From assembly GCA_013138855.1 (NCBI GenBank), contig WTBX01000339.1:1-7283 (forward strand): DNA of 7,283 nucleotides, in the 5' to 3' direction. This document shows, piece after piece, positions 6,491-7,283 of the stretch. How positions within the stretch are numbered: position 1 is the first letter of the stretch; every line of letters begins with the position of its first letter. This stretch comes from Methylococcaceae bacterium. GTDB taxonomy: Bacteria > Pseudomonadota > Gammaproteobacteria > Methylococcales > Methylomonadaceae. Below the pieces are notes generated by a model, which had not been told where the DNA came from, searched no databases, and was given only the letters and a program-made list of their open reading frames with translations. The translations under genes were made by a program, and so were the position numbers.

Positions 6491-6511
6491 AACAATACCT
6501 TTATTATTGTT
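6491..6511 (-). promoter_or_regulatory. pqqC ribosome-binding site in a hairpin loop
   Basis: AACAATA (6491-6497) and TATTGTT (6505-6511) form a 7-bp dyad immediately upstream of the pqqC ATG. The 7-base loop (6498-6504) contains the minus-strand AAAGG. The stem is mostly A-T pairs and so weak. It would present rather than hide the ribosome-binding site. Confidence 0.45.
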
Positions 6512-6625
6512 TAGTTTGATAATTTAATGCAAATGTTGTGATTAGATTTGAGTCAATTGATCTAAGTATATTTCATATCAGTAATCGATGATAAGTATCT
6601 TAACATTTTAAAGTTTAAGGTTAAG

Positions 6626-6682
6626 CCGTTCGTGGTGAGCTTGTCGAACCCGCTTCCCTTTCGACAGGCTCAGGGCGAACAG
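6626..6682. repeat. REP-like inverted repeat, TGAGCYTGTCGAA type
   Basis: The left arm (6626-6650) contains GTTCGTGGTGAGCTTGTCGAA and the right arm (6658-6682) is its imperfect reverse complement; 18 of 25 positions agree. Both arms belong to the dispersed GTTCG...TGAGC(C/T)TGTCGAA palindrome class common between genes in many bacteria. Both core motifs, TGAGC and TGTCGAA, are kept in both arms. Confidence 0.75.
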
Positions 6683-6709
6683 TTCAAGTTCGCTTACAGT
6701 GTTTTATTT

Positions 6710-6751
6710 GTCTCGTTCCCAAACTCTGTTGTCTCGTTCCCAAACTCTGTT
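6710..6751. repeat. Perfect 21-bp tandem duplication
   Basis: Positions 6710-6730 and 6731-6751 are identical 21-base units beginning GTCTCGTTCCC. The second copy continues into the outer-left hairpin of the element at 6733-6865, while the first stops at the duplication point and has lost its right stem. This looks like slippage or a partial duplication at the edge of that element. Confidence 0.9.
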
Positions 6752-6865
6752 TGGGAATGCATACCGACAAGCTCTGCTTGGCGTTTTCAAATATTGACTA
6801 ATTGCTTTCTATTCATCAAGCGGAGCTTGATTAATAGGCATTCCCAAACAGAGTTTGGGAATGAG
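6733..6865. repeat. Mirrored palindromic element of four small hairpins
   Basis: The ends (6733-6760 and 6838-6865) are reverse complements over 28 bases with one mismatch. Each end is itself a hairpin, TTCCCAAAC/GTTTGGGAA with a 3-base loop (6737-6757 and 6841-6861). Inside lie two more: CAAGC-TCT-GCTTG (6768-6780) and ATCAAGC-GGA-GCTTGAT (6815-6831), which also mirror each other with one mismatch. The whole could fold as one cruciform or as four hairpins. It has no coding content and resembles a MITE-like dispersed repeat. Confidence 0.8.
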
Positions 6866-6954
6866 CCGATTTTCATTCCTTATGACTGAACAGGGAGCTA
6901 AAATTTTAGACTTCCAGTGTTTTTAATTTTTCATTCTACCTTCTATGTCATATC

Positions 6955-6972
6955 TGTTGTAAAATAACAACA
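6955..6972. promoter_or_regulatory. Dyad over a possible -10 element of the plus-strand gene
   Basis: TGTTGT (6955-6960) and ACAACA (6967-6972) form a 6-bp dyad spaced by six bases, 31-48 bp upstream of the ATG at 7003. TAAAAT (6960-6965) inside it could be a -10 box, but I see no good -35. An operator role is speculative. Confidence 0.25.
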
Positions 6973-7002
6973 TCTTAATTAGTAAACAGCTAGCCATTCA
7001 AT

Positions 7003-7283
7003 ATGAATAAAAATGTAATTATAGGCTGTATTTTAGGCACTGCGGTTGGCGATTCTATGGGCTTACCCTATGAAGGTATGAATGCAGGACGTGTGAGGAA
7101 ATTCTTAAAAAAACCATTAAGTCAGCGACTCTTGCATTCCTATGGCATGATTTCAGATGATAGCGAACATACCTGTTTTGTTGCTAAAGCGTTAATGCAA
7201 GCGGATGGTGATGTTAGCGTCTTTGAAAAAAAACTCGCATGGGATTTACGCTGGTGGTTTGCAGGGTTACCTGCTGGGGTGGG
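7003..7283 (+). CDS. ADP-ribosylglycohydrolase-family protein, N-terminal part
   Basis: The first 93 codons of a gene cut by the window's right edge. The protein opens with GCILGTAVGDSMGLPYEG (8-25), the typical N-terminus of the ADP-ribosylglycohydrolase (DraG/ARH) fold. It follows with MISDDSEHT (49-57), where Ser51, Asp52 and Asp53 match the Thr-Asp-Asp metal ligands of DraG near position 50; Ser replaces the more common Thr. Such enzymes remove ADP-ribose from proteins or nucleic acids using a di-magnesium centre. The substrate cannot be told from this part. An in-frame TAG at 6991-6993 lies just upstream, so this ATG is the first possible one. No good ribosome-binding site precedes it. 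It diverges from pqqC and shows no functional link to it. Confidence 0.88.
   Translation, partial: MNKNVIIGCILGTAVGDSMGLPYEGMNAGRVRKFLKKPLSQRLLHSYGMISDDSEHTCFVAKALMQADGDVSVFEKKLAWDLRWWFAGLPAGV

Larger units (their letters stand above)
6491..7002. other. Repeat-rich gap between divergent pqqC and ADP-ribosylglycohydrolase genes
   Basis: This 512-bp divergent intergenic region has no credible gene. About 6491-6620 is AT-rich and should hold the pqqC promoter; a minus-strand TTGACT (about 6552-6557) has no good -10 partner. From 6626 to 6865 it is nearly all repeats, listed separately. About 6890-7002 is AT-rich and should hold the promoter of the plus-strand gene. No pqqA-like short peptide with a Glu-x3-Tyr pattern was seen. 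Confidence 0.7.

Noticed and set aside
6326..6514. Plus-strand 62-codon frame over the pqqC start
   Set aside because: It is antisense to the highly conserved PqqC N-terminus and has no start signal of its own.
6626..6865. CRISPR array
   Set aside because: The repeats are palindromic and inverted or directly abutting, without regular unique spacers.
6632..6889. Plus-strand 85-codon open frame
   Set aside because: It runs straight through the REP-like repeat and the palindromic element, has repeated low-complexity translation such as SFPNSV twice, and has no ribosome-binding site.

Overview
The window looks like chromosomal DNA of an AT-rich Gram-negative gammaproteobacterium. The evidence is an outer-membrane TonB-dependent receptor, a lipobox lipoprotein, a CreB/CreC two-component pair close to the enterobacterial proteins, and a PQQ synthase (PqqC). 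PqqC together with the dense palindromic intergenic repeats would suit a methylotroph or methanotroph such as the Methylococcales. That placement is inference; no marker gene here settles it.

Layout. At the left edge (1-116) lies a set of overlapping inverted repeats. Five genes then run leftward on the minus strand. In transcription order they are pqqC (6490-5762), a lipoprotein of unknown function (5382-4744) closed by a clear rho-independent terminator (about 4720-4681), creB (4624-3917), creC (3927-2500, overlapping the creB end), and a TonB-dependent outer-membrane receptor (2288-117). At the right edge an ADP-ribosylglycohydrolase-family gene starts at 7003 on the plus strand, divergent from pqqC, and runs out of the window.

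Intergenic DNA. The 379 bp between pqqC and the lipoprotein gene hold an inverted repeat built on a GGACTGGCAG core, a second hairpin and a candidate promoter. The same 10-base core occurs at the left edge of the window. The 512 bp between pqqC and the ADP-ribosylglycohydrolase gene are a repeat nest. It holds a REP-like inverted repeat (6626-6682), a perfect 21-bp tandem duplication (6710-6751), and a mirrored element of about 133 bp made of four small hairpins (6733-6865).

How the genes work together. creB and creC form one translationally coupled unit: a membrane histidine kinase with a periplasmic sensor domain and its OmpR-type response regulator. The usual partners creA and creD are not in the window. 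The receptor lies downstream in the same direction after 211 bp and probably has its own promoter; a Fur-box-like dyad sits 70-89 bp upstream of its start. pqqC stands alone, without pqqA, B, D or E beside it. I see no mobile-element gene, CRISPR array, tRNA or rRNA. Nothing amounts to a convincing new multi-gene system; the more unusual signals are the repeat structures and the 8-residue repeats inside the receptor.
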